A DNA stretch of 64,000 nucleotides, taken from Aplectana chamaeleonis (lineage: Eukaryota; Nematoda; Chromadorea; Rhabditida; Cosmocercidae). This document shows positions 34,893-46,904 of this stretch, piece by piece. The stretch is taken from assembly GCA_029168955.1 (NCBI GenBank), contig JAPDOI010001424.1, positions 1 through 64,000 on the forward strand. The letters run 5' to 3'. The notes beneath the pieces are model-generated. The model ran no database searches, was not told the DNA's origin, and saw nothing but the letters and a program-made list of their open reading frames with translations. The stretch's first letter is position 1. Every line of letters starts with the position of its first letter. Made by a program: the position numbers and the translations under genes.

Positions 34893-36318
34893 AGGAATTA
34901 GCCAAGTTTCAACGAAGGAGTCACAGGATCGAAGTAGTTGAGTAAAGTGCGTTTTCTCTTTACATTTCCAGCATTATTCCACTCTATGTGTCTTGCATTC
35001 TCTCTACAATATTCTACGATATTCCTAATGACCGTAGCGAAATCCGAACTTTGAGTGCAAAACGCGTTTTTTGACGCTATCCAAAGTACTGCAGTCATCG
35101 AAACTCATCGAGCACTATGTGTGTTACATGTATTGTTTTTCGTTACTCAATTATTTGTATAGGAATAAATTCTTTCAGGCTCTGTAAAGAGGAATTGGAC
35201 GACTCGGAGAGCGGCAAAGCGACGTCATCTTCACTATGGTACAGCGTCCGGGGCGGACGAAGTCGAGCTCACGATCACGCAGCTATGATCTCAGGAATAC
35301 CCCCGTCGTGATGATCTCTCATGAAGATACGGATGTCAATCTACCCGTTTTAAATCTTCGTATCCACCACTTTTCGATTCTGTCCTGTATACTGTAAGGA
35401 TGAAGCTGTTGAATAAATTTGTTAAAAAATTTGTATACGAGAATGAGAGATTGTTGTGAACGTTGTCCATCGAGTACAAAGGACAACAAATTGTTAGCTG
35501 TTCATAGCGTAATAGAAATATTTCTCCCCACTTGAACATTACAAGCAGCATGGCTTTCGTCTTTTGAGACTGTCCAATAGAGTTGTGGACAATTTCAAGG
35601 AAGGATTTAAAAGCCACGGCGCTGGTAATGTGTAAGTGGGGGTGGGGATATGTCTATTACGCTATGAACAACTATCAAACTTGGTATGAACAACTGTAAA
35701 ACGAGATGTGGAAATCACGGCGTAATATGTTGGTGAGGTAGTGGGAAAATAATCCGTAAACGTCATGAATATGTTTCCGACAAGGTTGTGGACAGTTACA
35801 AGACAATCATCTGATTAGTTGTTTGTGCCTACCGGTACGGACAATTCGCCACCTAGCCTAGCGCGACATAAGACCTGCCTTAGCACCAGCTACAAATAGT
35901 ATTTAACTTAGACAATTCGTAACTTGTTCAATAATTGGGAAACAAATTGTTCAAAAAGTTCTGAGCGACTGCGATGCCGCTGCGCTCGTGCATGGCGCCC
36001 CGGAAGAATAGTACTTGCAGCTTGTCAGGTTTGTAGTTCAAAACGCGCTGAAGCTAAAGTGAACATGATTGTATGTAGATGGACACAAACCTTGTACAAA
36101 TTGTGTGTAGTGGATGAGATACCAACAATAACATAGCAAGCTACCAAGTACTATATTCAATGCTCCTTCGCTAGCAGAAGTCGAGTTACTGCAATTAATC
36201 GATAGTGATCGTACATGAGTAAGTCAACTTTTCACTAAAAAAAAACACAATCATATTAGAGGGAATAAATACAAGGGCTTTGAATGTTCACGCTAAATTT
36301 CAAATCAAGACACAGCAT
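34893..36318. other. Intergenic stretch with one inverted repeat
   Basis: GCTGTTCATAGCGTAATAGA near 35497 and its inverse near 35653 form a hairpin of about 21-bp arms. Otherwise nothing was recognised. Confidence 0.4.
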
Positions 36319-38634
36319 ACAGTACAGAGCAATTTTTTTGCAAAAAAGCGTTTTGCGGCGTTTTTCGCGCTCGCGAAGCGCCTTAGTGCCATATATCACT
36401 TCAAAATTGACGAAATGAGTTTTTGAGGTAGTAGCCGTGTTCCTCTCACAAGGGACCACTTCGAACATAAAATGGAGTTTTGAAAAACGGTTTTTTGAGG
36501 GTTGTAGAGGAGTTAAAAAGAAACAATTTGAGAGTTTAAAATTTCACTCAGTCCTCACTGGTAGATCAAAAACGATCAAAAAAGGAAAGAAACCAGAACG
36601 TTGGATTGGGAGGACGTAGCACAAATGTGAGCAGTGGCCTTGAAATCTTCTGGAAAGGTTCTCCTAAATGTTCGAAGATGAAACCTAGCTAGGTTCTCGA
36701 GTTATGAATTGTTCATTGATCCCCTGAACAATGCTCGTTGCATTCAAAGCACCGATCACTGGAATGTGATACTCGGGGTTAGCTAGCAGCACACTGTGGC
36801 TCAGTCGGTTAGGCGTTGGATTACGAAGCAATTGGAAGATGGTTCGAATACTGTGGTGTCATTGCTGCGTTATGGCTGGTAGTAACGACATTTCTATGTG
36901 TTCACCTTACTTGTTTTGAGTTTTAACAGTGTCTCTTAATTTTATACCTCTTTTATTATATCGCAGAGGTAGCGTGATATTAACTAAGAACGTTTTATAT
37001 CCATGTTAGAAGCTATGGCAATGTCAAGGTTTCAACATTTGCTAGAATATCAAGAATACCCTAACCCTTCTCCCCCCATGTGTTACAGAAAAACCGTCCT
37101 TAATTCGGAGAAACACTTTAGGGGACTTATTTTGATATATGACGCTGGAAAAAAGTTCGGACAAAATGAAACTTCGTGGACTTGTTCCTTGATCAATGGT
37201 GAATCTTTTTTCCAACAGAAATAATTATTATAAACAGATGTGGGTTCACCTAAACTACAAAATTCATTGAAGCAACCTAATACTTTAGCGCATGGCTCAA
37301 AGACTCAAGAAAAGTGTTTCGTTATCAATTCCAAAATTTGGAATAGAACAGAACCACTCTTTCGAAAACGCATCTTACAAGATAACTACTTTTATTCAGC
37401 CTGGCCATTCTGGTTTAAATGTAGTTTTCTGGTGCCATTTTGGACGTAGAATCCGAGTATGCTCTTCGCAGCTTCTCTGAAAAATAGAGAAGCTTTTATG
37501 AAAAGAAGGTATAGTCGTTTTTCCAAGCCTCGCGACAAGGCAAGGGTACCCAAGGAATTTTTAGGGTGGTTTGGAAAAAATTTTCGGGTTCGGCTCAAAA
37601 CTTGTATGTGGGGGTAATCTAGGGTGCTGAACACGAATCTAGAGATCGTTTGCCAAAATTCTGAGGTTTACTCTAGGTTACGGTAGTTGTCATAAAATAG
37701 AGGGCCTAAACCTACCTTAATAATTTGAAAATTGACAAGTGAACATCAAATTCGTATTCAACACCCCGAATAACCCCCGTTCAGAAATTTTGAGTCAATT
37801 CTGAGACTTTGACCCAACTACCGTATACCCACCGTAATCTACCGTAATCTGTCGAAAATCGATAAACTGACCTCAGATTCGTTATGAGCACTTTAAATAA
37901 CCTCCGAAAGCGAAGTTTGAGTCCTAAATTTTTTCTCGACCTTTGGAGCCCCATGAGGTAAGAAGCTCAAGGCCATTTTTGGGGGTTCAGAGGTCAAAAT
38001 TTTTTTTTCGTCTAAACTCAGCCCCAGGGGGTAATTTGGGACGCTGAACACGAATATGGGGTCCGTTTCCTGTTTTTTAGCGGATTTCGTCAGGTTAGGG
38101 TGCATTGAATGGCATTTTACCTACCGCAACCCATTGTTTTGGTGGTTTTTGATCTACCCGTGAGGACTGAGTGAAATTTTGAAATCTTAAATTGTTTGTT
38201 TTTACGCCCTCTACAACACTCAAAAGACCGTTTTTCGAAACTCCATTTTTTGTTCAAAGTGGTCCCTTGTCAGTGAGGCGAATGCAATGGTATGTGTAGA
38301 AATCTTTTTTGACCCCCGGTATCCTGTTGAAAAATGTGTATTTCCTTTGGAAGTTCACATGGACCACAGGTCAAAACATGAAAGATTTCAGCTATCATGA
38401 CCGTCTGATCAGTTCATAATGAAGGATATTGTGATGCAAATACGCATTTTTCGACAAACAGTTGAATCCATTATTTTGTAATACTATCGTGTAGGACTCA
38501 ATAAAAGCAATCCAGAAATGACTTCTGAATTGAAATCGGACCACTTTGACGAAAGTTTTGGCGATGCGTTGCTTTGCGAGCGCGAAAAACGCCGCAAAAA
38601 GCTTTCTTTGCAAAATAATTTGCTCAATACTGTA
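36319..38634. mobile_element. Large foldback E, copy 1
   Basis: Outer arms (36319-36395 and 38556-38634) share GCGGCGTTTTTCGCGCTCGC and its inverse. Inner arms pair 36435-36600 with 38140-38290 (GGGACCACTTCGAACATAAA against its inverse). The interior 37430-37950 is a direct relative of 48230-48730, with CTTGTATGTGGGGGTAATCT and ACCGTATACCCACCGTAATC blocks. Open frames are short and carry no motif. Confidence 0.65.
36791..36859 (+). other. Degenerate tRNA-like sequence or SINE head
   Basis: TGGCTCAGTCGGTTAGGC fits a Pol III A box and GGTTCGAATAC a B box. The 7-nt ends ACACTGT and GTGGTGT can pair throughout if G-U is allowed. The anticodon position would read ACG, but the anticodon and T stems have several mismatches. 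It is a tRNA relic rather than a working gene, and it lies inside the large foldback. Confidence 0.3.
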
Positions 38635-39037
38635 GCTTACTAATAAAGTGTGAGGCTTACGTTTTTTAGCCCCAGTACTCCCCCAGCATCATGTGTCGGT
38701 TCCAATGAATCCAACGATGATGCTGAAGTTCTCTTTCTTTCTAAAGGCGTCTGCGCTATTTGCCGGTTGCACTGGCCACTTCCATGCGAGCTCGCGTTTT
38801 GAGTGTCCAGTTGCAAAAGTTAAAGGCAGGGTCCACGACAAAGCACGTCTTCGTTTTTTTTGCGGAAAATCGATTGCTCGGTGTCCAATTAAAGCAATAA
38901 GTTCAAAAGAACGACCATAAAAAGGGCCCGGGAGGGCTCCATAGGGCACCAAAGTCCGCTCGCGTTTGGCCTTTCCGCTCGCGATCGATATTTCCGTGGA
39001 CTAGTATGGTTCATTGAAAGTTCGACTCACATTAGCG
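38635..39037. other. Spacer with one orphan TTAA-element end
   Basis: TTAAAGGCAGGGTCCACGAC at 38820 looks like a left terminus, but no matching right end was found nearby. No gene is seen. Confidence 0.4.
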
Positions 39038-39589
39038 TTAAAGGCAGTGGTCACGATGAAAAACGTTTTCGAAAAAACTACAAAAATCAGCTTAGATCAA
39101 AAACAGCTGAAAAACTGTGAAGGGGGCGCGGTGAAAAACGGGCTAGAAATAGAGATTCTAAGGCCTAAAGATGTTCGTGCACACGTGCACAGCGCCGACG
39201 AAAAAGATCGCAGTCTCATGCCGAGCAGTCAAAAATCGTCGACATTCAAAGGAAGAAATAATTGCAAATTTACCCAATAAAAACAGTTGAGCAATGAAAA
39301 AAAGCACTCCAGTCAATGTTTTTGACTAGATGTGTACATAAATCCGAAGGTTCATTGATTGAAATTCAATTTCAAGCCAGCTGATGTTCTTGATATAAGA
39401 GGTCATCGATGCCGATGATGAGGAGTGGGCTCGTCCACCATCAAAAGACAAGAAAGTTCAGGCTTCAAATTTGGCCTAAAGCAGTGGCTTTTTCGCGATT
39501 TTTGTTATAGGTCATACTACGAGGGACCCAGAAAAGGGTTCAGAGAGGAAAAGACGACAAGCATATTTGATCGCGACCACTGCCTTTAA
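39038..39589. mobile_element. TTAA-ended MITE, AGTGGTCACG subfamily
   Basis: TTAAAGGCAGTGGTCACGAT on the left and the inverse, TTAAAGGCAGTGGTCGCGAT, on the right differ at one base in 20. Length 552 bp. It has no transposase. Confidence 0.8.
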
Positions 39590-39803
39590 GGCGCGAGCAC
39601 GAATAAATTGTAGCATTGGGGCGCGCTTGGAAGTATTGCGATTTTCTCTTTCCTTACGTATTCTTATTTCTCAATTTTCTTATTTCTTATTCGTAGATTC
39701 GTATTCAACAACTTTCTATTATTGCGTAGCTTGTTTTCTTGCATGTTATTCTCCTTCTCTTTGTTAGTTTCCTTCTTAATCTCTAAAAAAAAAGAAAAAA
39801 AAA

Positions 39804-41428
39804 TCAAAGCCTACGCGAAAGTTGAATTTAGATCGAATTCAAGGGAATTAAACGAGTACGATGCCTTTGAAGGCAGCGTTCATGATGAAAATGGTCCCCT
39901 AGTTTTCACAGAAATGGAAGGTTTGGGACCTGATTGCTCCGCTAGTGATGAAAGAACCACAGCAAAAACAACGGAAAGGCTTGAAAGCCGATGTTGAACG
40001 AGTTTCCGTTGCACGAGCAGTACCACCACGTCAATTTGATTTCTATGTACCCCAATTTTCGTTTGAATTAAAGGCATCGTACGCGCTGAAAACCACCTAC
40101 CGTTTTTTGGGTTTGAATCATTGGTTGGGCCCGCCTGAGAAGGTGGGTAGCGTTTGTCGGGTCACCGATGCTTTTTTGGGAAGATATGTGAGATCGAATG
40201 CCTCGAATTCCGCCAAAAGAGGCCGGCCTTCCGGCAGCCGTCTGGCTTCAATTGAGAAACGAAAGTCGCTTAGGCCCCGGTCAGAGTTGGTGCTATTTGC
40301 ATCTGTATCCCCCCGCACCCACCAACACCCCGCACCCCCAACACCCACCCGGTCGATACGTATGTTTAAAATGATGGAGTGAGGTTGAGAAAATCACTCA
40401 TCATCACATCACAAAATCACACGTATCCAACTAGATATGACGATGATTACGTGGCCAACAGGATTGCACCTGTTCAGAGAAATAGTGAAGGAGAGTATGG
40501 TGAAGTAACGGAGGTAGCAGTAAGGTTAGCTTTCCAGTGATACGCAATGTTTTACCATCGACCCGCCCACCCGGTGATTTTCTCATCCCCGCATTGCATG
40601 GATATCGACCGCGTCGGATACATCGAGTGATTTTCTCAACCTCACTCCATCATTTTAAACATACGTATCGACCGGGGGGGTGCGGGGGGGGTGTTGGGGG
40701 GTGCGGGGGGGATACACCGAGTGATTTTCTCAGCTTCACCTCACCATGTTGTTCATACGTATCGACGGGGTGGGTGTTGGGAGGTGATGGGGGGTGTTGG
40801 GGGGTGCGGGGGGATACACCGAGTGATTTTTGCATCCCATTTCCAATGCATTCTGTGTGTATCGACCGGGCTGGAGACGTCGGCTCATCCAACTATGACC
40901 GGGGCCTTATGAACAAATGATACAACAACCTCCACTCATTTAGGCTTATCATTTGATGATAAGCCACATTCTTTTCTCATTTGATGCCACACGGTCGTCG
41001 GAAGGCCGGCCTCTTTTGGCGGAATTCGAGGCATTCGATCTCCCATATTTTCCCAATAAAGCATCGGTGACCCGACAAACTCTACCCACGTTTTCAGGCG
41101 GGCCCAACCAATGATTCAAACCCAAAAAACGGTAGGTGGTTTTCAGCGCGTACGATGCCTTTAATTCAAACGAAAATTGGGGTACATAGAAATCAAATTG
41201 ACGTGGTGGTACTGCTCGTGCAAAGGAAACTCGTTCAACATCGGCTTTCGAGCCTTTCCGTTGTTTTTGCTGTGGTTCTTTCATCACTAGCGGAGCAATC
41301 AGGTCCCAAACCTTCCATTTCTGTGAAAACTAGGGGACCATTTTCATCATGAACGCTGCCTTTAAAGGCATCGTACTCGTTTAATGCCCTTGAATTCGAT
41401 CTAAATTCATCTTTCGCGTAGGCTTTGG
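39804..41428. mobile_element. 1.6-kb palindrome with near-identical arms
   Basis: The left arm (39804-40269) and right arm (about 40910-41428) are reverse complements for roughly 450 bp with few differences, starting at AAAGCCTACGCGAAAG. Each arm contains abutting TTAA-element ends (GATGCCTTTGAAGGCAGCG near 39861 and TTAAAGGCATCGTACGCGCT near 40068), so the palindrome copied a pre-existing chain of MITEs. The two matching open frames MMKEPQQKQRKG are simply the two arms. Confidence 0.8.
40273..40906. mobile_element. PIF/Harbinger-like MITE, copy 3
   Basis: TIRs are GGCCCCGGTCAGAGTTGG and the inverse of CCAACTATGACCGGGGCC, flanked by TTA on both sides (40270-40272 and 40907-40909). It sits near the axis of the 1.6-kb palindrome. 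Inside, a unit of about 110-125 bp with ATACACCGAGTGATTTTC and CGTATCGAC occurs three to four times, along with G-rich runs at 40674-40812. Confidence 0.8.
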
Positions 41429-42255
41429 TTCCCCTCTGACTGATATGATTGTGAGACTTCTTCATTTCAAACTGTAGTAGTTAAAAATCATGGTGCACAC
41501 CCTTCCCCTCTAAGATTTTAATCCTTCAGAATAAATGCAACGGTCAAGAATATGTTCTACAAATTCCTGTTACTTGCGAAGCTACAAATCTTGGAAAAAT
41601 TTAGAGCCTCAGCGAAGCTACAAATGTCGATCCCTTGGCAAACATCAGATCCTCAACTCAAACCAGACATCATGCCTGTCACTCACAAGTAGATCAGTGG
41701 CGCACACCAGAATACCATCAAAGCAACGATTGTCGCGTCTCCCAGAGCATGCACACTACATATAACTTGGAACGGAGCGGCACTTCGAAACAGAGAAAGG
41801 AACGTTAAGAGGTTGAGGTACAAACCAGGAATGCCAATCTGAAAGGGAATTAAAATCATGACGTGAGCCCCGATATCGATTTTGATATCCTTCTTTTCAG
41901 ATTTTCCGAAAGCAAGAATTGTGGTCTCAACTTCTTCCAGTCGCGCAGCGACATATGACCACTGCTTCCAAGAGAGCTATTAAATTTCTAGATTCTGTTC
42001 TGCCGTGATTAAATGTAGATAGCCTCAAAATCACGCACCATGAGCAGTAATCCTGTTGCAATCGTGCTCTCGGCTGCCATGATGGATTTGGGTATTCACC
42101 TATAAAAGCATGATTCTGTGAAAACATTTAAAGCAAGCAAAAAAAGATAGCTTCAGAAAAGGCGATTCTTAAAAAAAAAATTCTATTTTCAAAGATCAGA
42201 GGCAGTGTTCAAGATAAATTCCATTCTCGGGTTCTCCCAGAGTACGCAGTCAAGC
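41429..42255. other. Intergenic stretch
   Basis: No gene was recognised. AGAGGCAGTGTTCAAGATAA near 42196 may be a decayed TTAA-element end. Confidence 0.35.
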
Positions 42256-42748
42256 TTAAAGGCACGGTACACCCTTAGATATGAATTTTGAGATTTTCGT
42301 TTAATTGTGTAGAAGACCCCTCCTGTATAACACGTGCCAAATGCGAGATCTCAATTCCTCCAAGTACGCGAGATATGTATAAGTGACCACCTCGGGCCCG
42401 ACCCCCTCCAACCACCGCAGGCCCGGCCCCTTTCTGATTTTTGATCTCAATAGCGGCTAGATGGATGGATGATTTTCAACCGAGTCGTCGTTCTTCACTC
42501 CCCTTCCGATCTATCTCCTCATCCTGTTTTGCTCTCGTGCCACGACTGCGAATTAAGAGAAATACAGGCCGGAGAAAACTCGTCCACCAAATTTTTGCCC
42601 TCAAAATACAGGCATCCTCGAGCATCCATATCTCCGTTCGTAGGGGGTCTTGGACGTCTTCCGAAACACCATTGTGATCAGAGCGTGACCCTCTCCAGGA
42701 AAAGGAGAAAAACTAAAAAATAATTTTCTGGGTGTTCTGTGCGTTCAA
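42256..42748. mobile_element. TTAA-ended MITE, diverged copy
   Basis: It starts TTAAAGGCACGGTACACCCT and ends TTCTGTGCGTTCAA. Order of blocks matches 34408-34892: GTACGCGAGATATG, then the GATGGATGATTTTC counterpart, then GGGGGTCTTGGACG. It shares its last bases with the next element. Confidence 0.6.
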
Positions 42749-44017
42749 AGGCAGCAGACACGCTTAAAATGGCATCGATTTTATGTCATAAATCGAAGGT
42801 TTGAAGCTAGTAGTATGGGAAACTAACAAAAAAAAACTGACGAAAACTGCATGCAAATAGAGGAATAACGGCTGTTTTTGTTGTGGGGTAAAATTATACG
42901 AGTTTTGCACGAGCGGTTGAAATACAATACCCGCGCTAAGTTTTGTAAAAACGGGGAGCATCTGGCAAACTTGGCAAAAAAGCGTCCGATGTATGCAACT
43001 TTTTTGAACGAAGACTTTTTCGAATTCTGAGAGCGCCATCATATTCACAGAATAAATTCCTACCTAATAATGTGACGTACGGGCCAAAATTCTCTAAAAT
43101 CGCTTTGTTTTTGAAGGAAATAGTTTTTGCAATAGTTTTTCAAAAACGTCGCGCGCGGCGAGGTGCGGCGAAACTTTGGGCAGTATTTATACAAGTAATG
43201 GGAGAGCAATCTGTATGCTTTCTTCATAAATTAGGTGCAGGTGAGAGAATCCCGAGGTTTGTGTTGGTTTAATTTTCGAAATCTCTCACTAAACACGCTT
43301 GAGAACTACCTAAAAAGTCCGAGTTTTGTTGCGAAAGTCCGGGGCTTTTAAATGAAGGATTTCGAAAATTCAACCAATACATACCTTGAGATTCTCTCAC
43401 CTGCACCTAATTTATGAAAAAAACATACACACTGCTCTTCCATTACTTGTACAAATACTGCTCAAAGTTTCGCCGCACTTCGCCGCGCGCTACGTTTTTG
43501 AAAACCGATAGCAAAAACTATTTCCTTCAAAAACAAAGCGATTTGTAGGAACTTCGGCTCACAATGCACATAATTAGGTAGCAATTTGATCTGTGAACAT
43601 GATAGCGTTTTCAAAATTTGAAAACGTCTTCATTCAAAAAAGTTACATGCATCGGACGCTTTTTGCCAATTTTGCCAGATGCTCCCCGTTTTTACAAAAC
43701 TTAGCGCGGGTATTGTAGTTAATATTAACGATAAAACGGTTAGGATAGCGAAGCCGATGGACTCCTACCGCTTGTACTAGAACGCTCACCTTGTTGGAAG
43801 CTTTAAAAAATAGTTGAAGTGACCGTATTCGTATAGTGAAGGTGCGGGGTTGAAAGCTCATGGGCGTGGATGACAAAAGTTTTGGACTCAAATTTAGTAG
43901 TTTCACTCGTTTTTGACGCTTCCATCGGGGTGAGCGTTCTATTCATACTAGGGGCCATACGATCCAAGTAGCATAGTTGTCTCAACAACTTTTTTCGAGC
44001 GTGTCTGCTGCCTTTAA
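42745..44017. mobile_element. TTAA-ended element with long inner hairpin
   Basis: TTCAAAGGCAGCAGACACGC on the left and the inverse of GCGTGTCTGCTGCCTTTAA on the right. Inside, 42905-43285 and about 43340-43735 are reverse complements (for example ACCCGCGCTAAGTTTTG and CGCGCGGCGAGGTGCGGCG against its inverse), with a loop of roughly 55 bp. It has no coding capacity. Confidence 0.7.
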
Positions 44018-44111
44018 CAAAAACGTAGAAACAGTTTTTAAGCTCTAAAAGAGCTTCCGTTGAACATCTGAGCATGAAAAAAAATTTACCGCCGCGAAGA
44101 AATTACATAGC

Positions 44112-44705
44112 GAATTTATGAAAATTTAGCTTTCTGGCAAAAGTAGCCATTTGGTTATGTCAAAAAAAGTTTCAAAAATGTCTTGAAATATCCAAAAAAA
44201 TGATTTAGCCTAAAATAGCCTGAAGCAATTAAAAAGCTAGGAAATGAAGTAAAATAACTAAAAATACGATTTGGGGGTCAATAATAAACTAACTAGCGAT
44301 AAGTAAAGACAGAGGGAACGGATTTTACAAGCCTCTCCGTTAAACCTTTCAAAGCAAAATCAAGCGCGATATGGATTGGAGCGCTGCGTTCCTCTAGCTT
44401 GACCTATGCTGATTCCCTTATTACAGCTTTCAAAAATGGCTCAATGTTTCCGTTGCGCGCTTGATTTTGCTTTGATAAGCTCAACGGAGAAGCTTTTAAA
44501 TTCCGATCCCTCTGTCTTTAGTTATCGCTAGTTAGTTTATTATTGACCGCCAAATCGTATTTTCAGTTATTTTACTTCATTTCCTAACTTTTTTTATTAC
44601 TTCAGGCTATTTTATGCTAAATCATTTTTTAAGATATTTCAAGACATTTCTGAAACTTTTTTCAACATTGCCGAATCTCTACTTTTGCCAGAAAGCCAAA
44701 ATTTC
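44112..44705. mobile_element. Foldback, 250-bp arms
   Basis: Arms 44112-44372 and 44455-44705 mirror each other: AATTTAGCTTTCTGGCAAAA and CTAGCGATAAGTAAAGACAG against their inverses. The loop near 44373-44454 is short. AT-rich and non-coding. Confidence 0.75.
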
Positions 44706-44885
44706 AGAAATTTCACATATTTTTCTCAAAGGTTCCCTTTCTGACATGAATTTCGCTCAACGATTTCCAGTTTGGAAAGATGAAACATTTAACACACGAT
44801 ATTGTCGTATAAGTAAAACTTCTGAAACATGTGACGCACAACTTCAAAAAATACCACTCACAGCCTCATCCTCCGCAACAGGTGA

Positions 44886-45170
44886 AAAATCTATATTATT
44901 GATCAGAAATATTCGATTCTGCATGATGAGAAGAATTTCCCAAACAAGGGACTCAGAGCCATCAATAGTCAACACTCATTGCGGCAGTTTGTGCAACAGC
45001 CAAAAATCGATATTATTGATTGGTATTAATCGATAATGTTTGATGAGTGAAATTCCCAAACCAAGTGATCCATACCCATCAACGATTACCACATTTTGTG
45101 CAATAAGCGCGAAAGTCGGTAATATTGATTATCGATCGATAACGTGTCATGAATACGAAATCTGACAAGT
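44886..45170. repeat. Tandem repeat, about 114 bp, 2.5 units
   Basis: Three successive blocks begin with AAAATC.ATATTATTGAT and share CATCAA...ACTCAT/ATTGCG text. The third block is truncated near 45170. Confidence 0.6.
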
Positions 45171-45537
45171 TTAGTACTTACTCTCAAGGTATGTTGACTG
45201 GCTGCAGATCCACCCACATACCCTGCTCACCACAGCCGTAACATGCCCCCGCAGTTTTCGCGCTCCACGGCTAATTTAGTATGTAAACCCAGGATTTCGA
45301 GGTACCCTTCAAAGTTAAGATATCAAGTTCAAATTGGAATAGGAGCGACCTGCATCTATTTCCGGCCTCCTGTCCAAAATGAGCTTCCTAGCTCAATTTC
45401 AAGTGTACCAACAAGATCGTGAACGCCAACTGAAAAAAGAAAAGGAGATTAACACCGAAATCGAGCGGTTCTTAAAATTTTTCTCGAAAACCAGCAAACC
45501 ATTTCAAACTATTTTTGGGGGATATACAAACTTTTTC
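45171..45537. other. Spacer before the LTR element
   Basis: An open frame from 45379 starts MSFLAQFQVYQQDRERQLKK and is Lys/Glu-rich. It could be a piece of a retroelement Gag, but I see no CCHC motif or homology and make no call. Confidence 0.3.
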
Positions 45538-45660
45538 TGTAGAGGGGTAGGATGTGATACGGTAGAGAGGGATAGTGATAGGTGATAACACACGCTATAT
45601 AAACCCTCGCTAGTCAATAAACGTGTTCATACTCATCCGTTCGTGTTCGGCAATCGTCAA
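45538..45660 (+). repeat. 5' LTR
   Basis: It begins TGTAGAGGGGTA. It carries a TATA-like CTATATAAACC near 45595 and AATAAA at 45616, and ends near GGCAATCGTCAAC. It differs from the 3' LTR at roughly a dozen positions, so the insertion is not recent. The exact 3' boundary is uncertain by a few bases. Confidence 0.75.
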
Positions 45661-45691
45661 CTGGCGATCAGGATGAGATTACCTTACACCC

Positions 45692-46680
45692 GTGGAAGAG
45701 CCACAGAAAGTTTGGCAGAGATTACACATAGATTTCTGTGAAGCAAATGATAGTAAGTGGTTGGTAATAGTCGATGCGAAATCCAAATGGCCGGAAGTCT
45801 TGAAGATGGGCTCTACCACAGCCGAAAAAAAACTATTGGGAAGCTCAGAGAAGTCTTCACCAGGAATGGGTTACCGGAACAACCGGTGTCCGACAACGGA
45901 CCGCCGATCACTTCCAAACAATTCCGCGAGTATTGTGAAGATAGAGGTTATGAGCAGACGTTCACCCCTCCCTATCACCCTAACTCCAATAGGGAAGCGG
46001 AGAGATTCGTACAGACATTCAAAAACACACTGTACAGGGGAGTACGGGCAAGCAAGAACGAAGGAACTGTCGTAGAAGACCTGCTTTTTGAGTATCGAGT
46101 GACACCAAATGCTGCAACAGGCAAATCGCCTGCAGAGATGCTCATGGGCAGGAAACTAAGGACAACTCTGGATGTTATCAGACAGGACGAAGAGCGCGTA
46201 CCCATGAACAGGTATCGGGCCAAGATGAAGGAGGCCTATGATAAAGGGAAGAAGGAGCAAATGTTCAGAGTTGGACAAGAAATCTTCGTTCGCTACTGTA
46301 GTAACACGGGAGATAAATGGATTCCCGGAATCGTAGTGAAGAAATGAGGATCGACCACTTATGAAGTGCATGTGGGAACGGCACAAAAGAAGGGCCATGC
46401 AGATCAGCTGAAGGCTAAGGTGATCATGTGGGAAGACATTGATGACTCGAGGCTTTTACGAACAGCTAGAGGGCAAGCCGATGAAGAGAATAATAAGGCA
46501 GATTCACCTGCAGCCTTAGCACCGGAAATTGAACTGCGACGATCGAGTCGGAAGAGGAAAACGACCGAACGCATGAAAGAGTTTGTTGGAAATGAGAAAA
46601 AGAAGAAGATAAGCAATGTGCTGAGACATCCAAGACTTGGAAGTCAGGTTCTGGGAAGGAACCCCAGTCAGCCATGGTAG
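45692..46680 (+). pseudogene. Ty3/gypsy-type integrase, frameshift and stop
   Basis: This enzyme inserts retroelement DNA into the host genome. The catalytic triad is visible: Asp in RLHIDF (45731), Asp in VSDNGPP (45892-45894) and Glu in NREAERF (46000), the last two 35 residues apart (DD35E). A one-base frameshift lies at the A8 run near 45826, and a TGA follows at 46345-46347. The same frame then continues as a C-terminal tail with LRRSSRKRKTTERMKEF, a basic motif common at the end of metazoan gypsy integrases. The N-terminal HHCC zinc finger is missing. It is probably non-functional because of the two lesions and the missing N-terminus. Confidence 0.85.
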
Positions 46681-46904
46681 TCGAGGAGCTTTCAAGAAGA
46701 CGAGGCAAACACCGCAGGGATGAGGATATCTATGAGCAGAGTTGAAGGCTCTCGGAAGCAGGAGTTGGCATTAGAGAATTTTTATAGCTTGCCTGTGGTT
46801 AGAAGGCAGACGGTGGAGGAGTAGGTCGGAATTACCGTCCGAACCTCCACATATATACATATACCCTTTCTCTCGGAGTAACCGAGTCGGTCACTAGAGG
46901 GAGA

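Noticed and set aside
36791..36859. Functional tRNA-Arg(ACG)
   Set aside because: Anticodon and T stems have several mismatches, and it lies inside a foldback element; kept only as a tRNA-like relic.
39945..41287. A conserved protein encoded twice (MMKEPQQKQRKG...)
   Set aside because: The two frames are the two arms of one palindrome and cross known MITE termini, so the match is not evidence of coding selection.
45379..45585. Gag fragment upstream of the LTR element
   Set aside because: A Lys/Glu-rich stretch alone is weak. It lies outside the 5' LTR and shows no CCHC or capsid motif.
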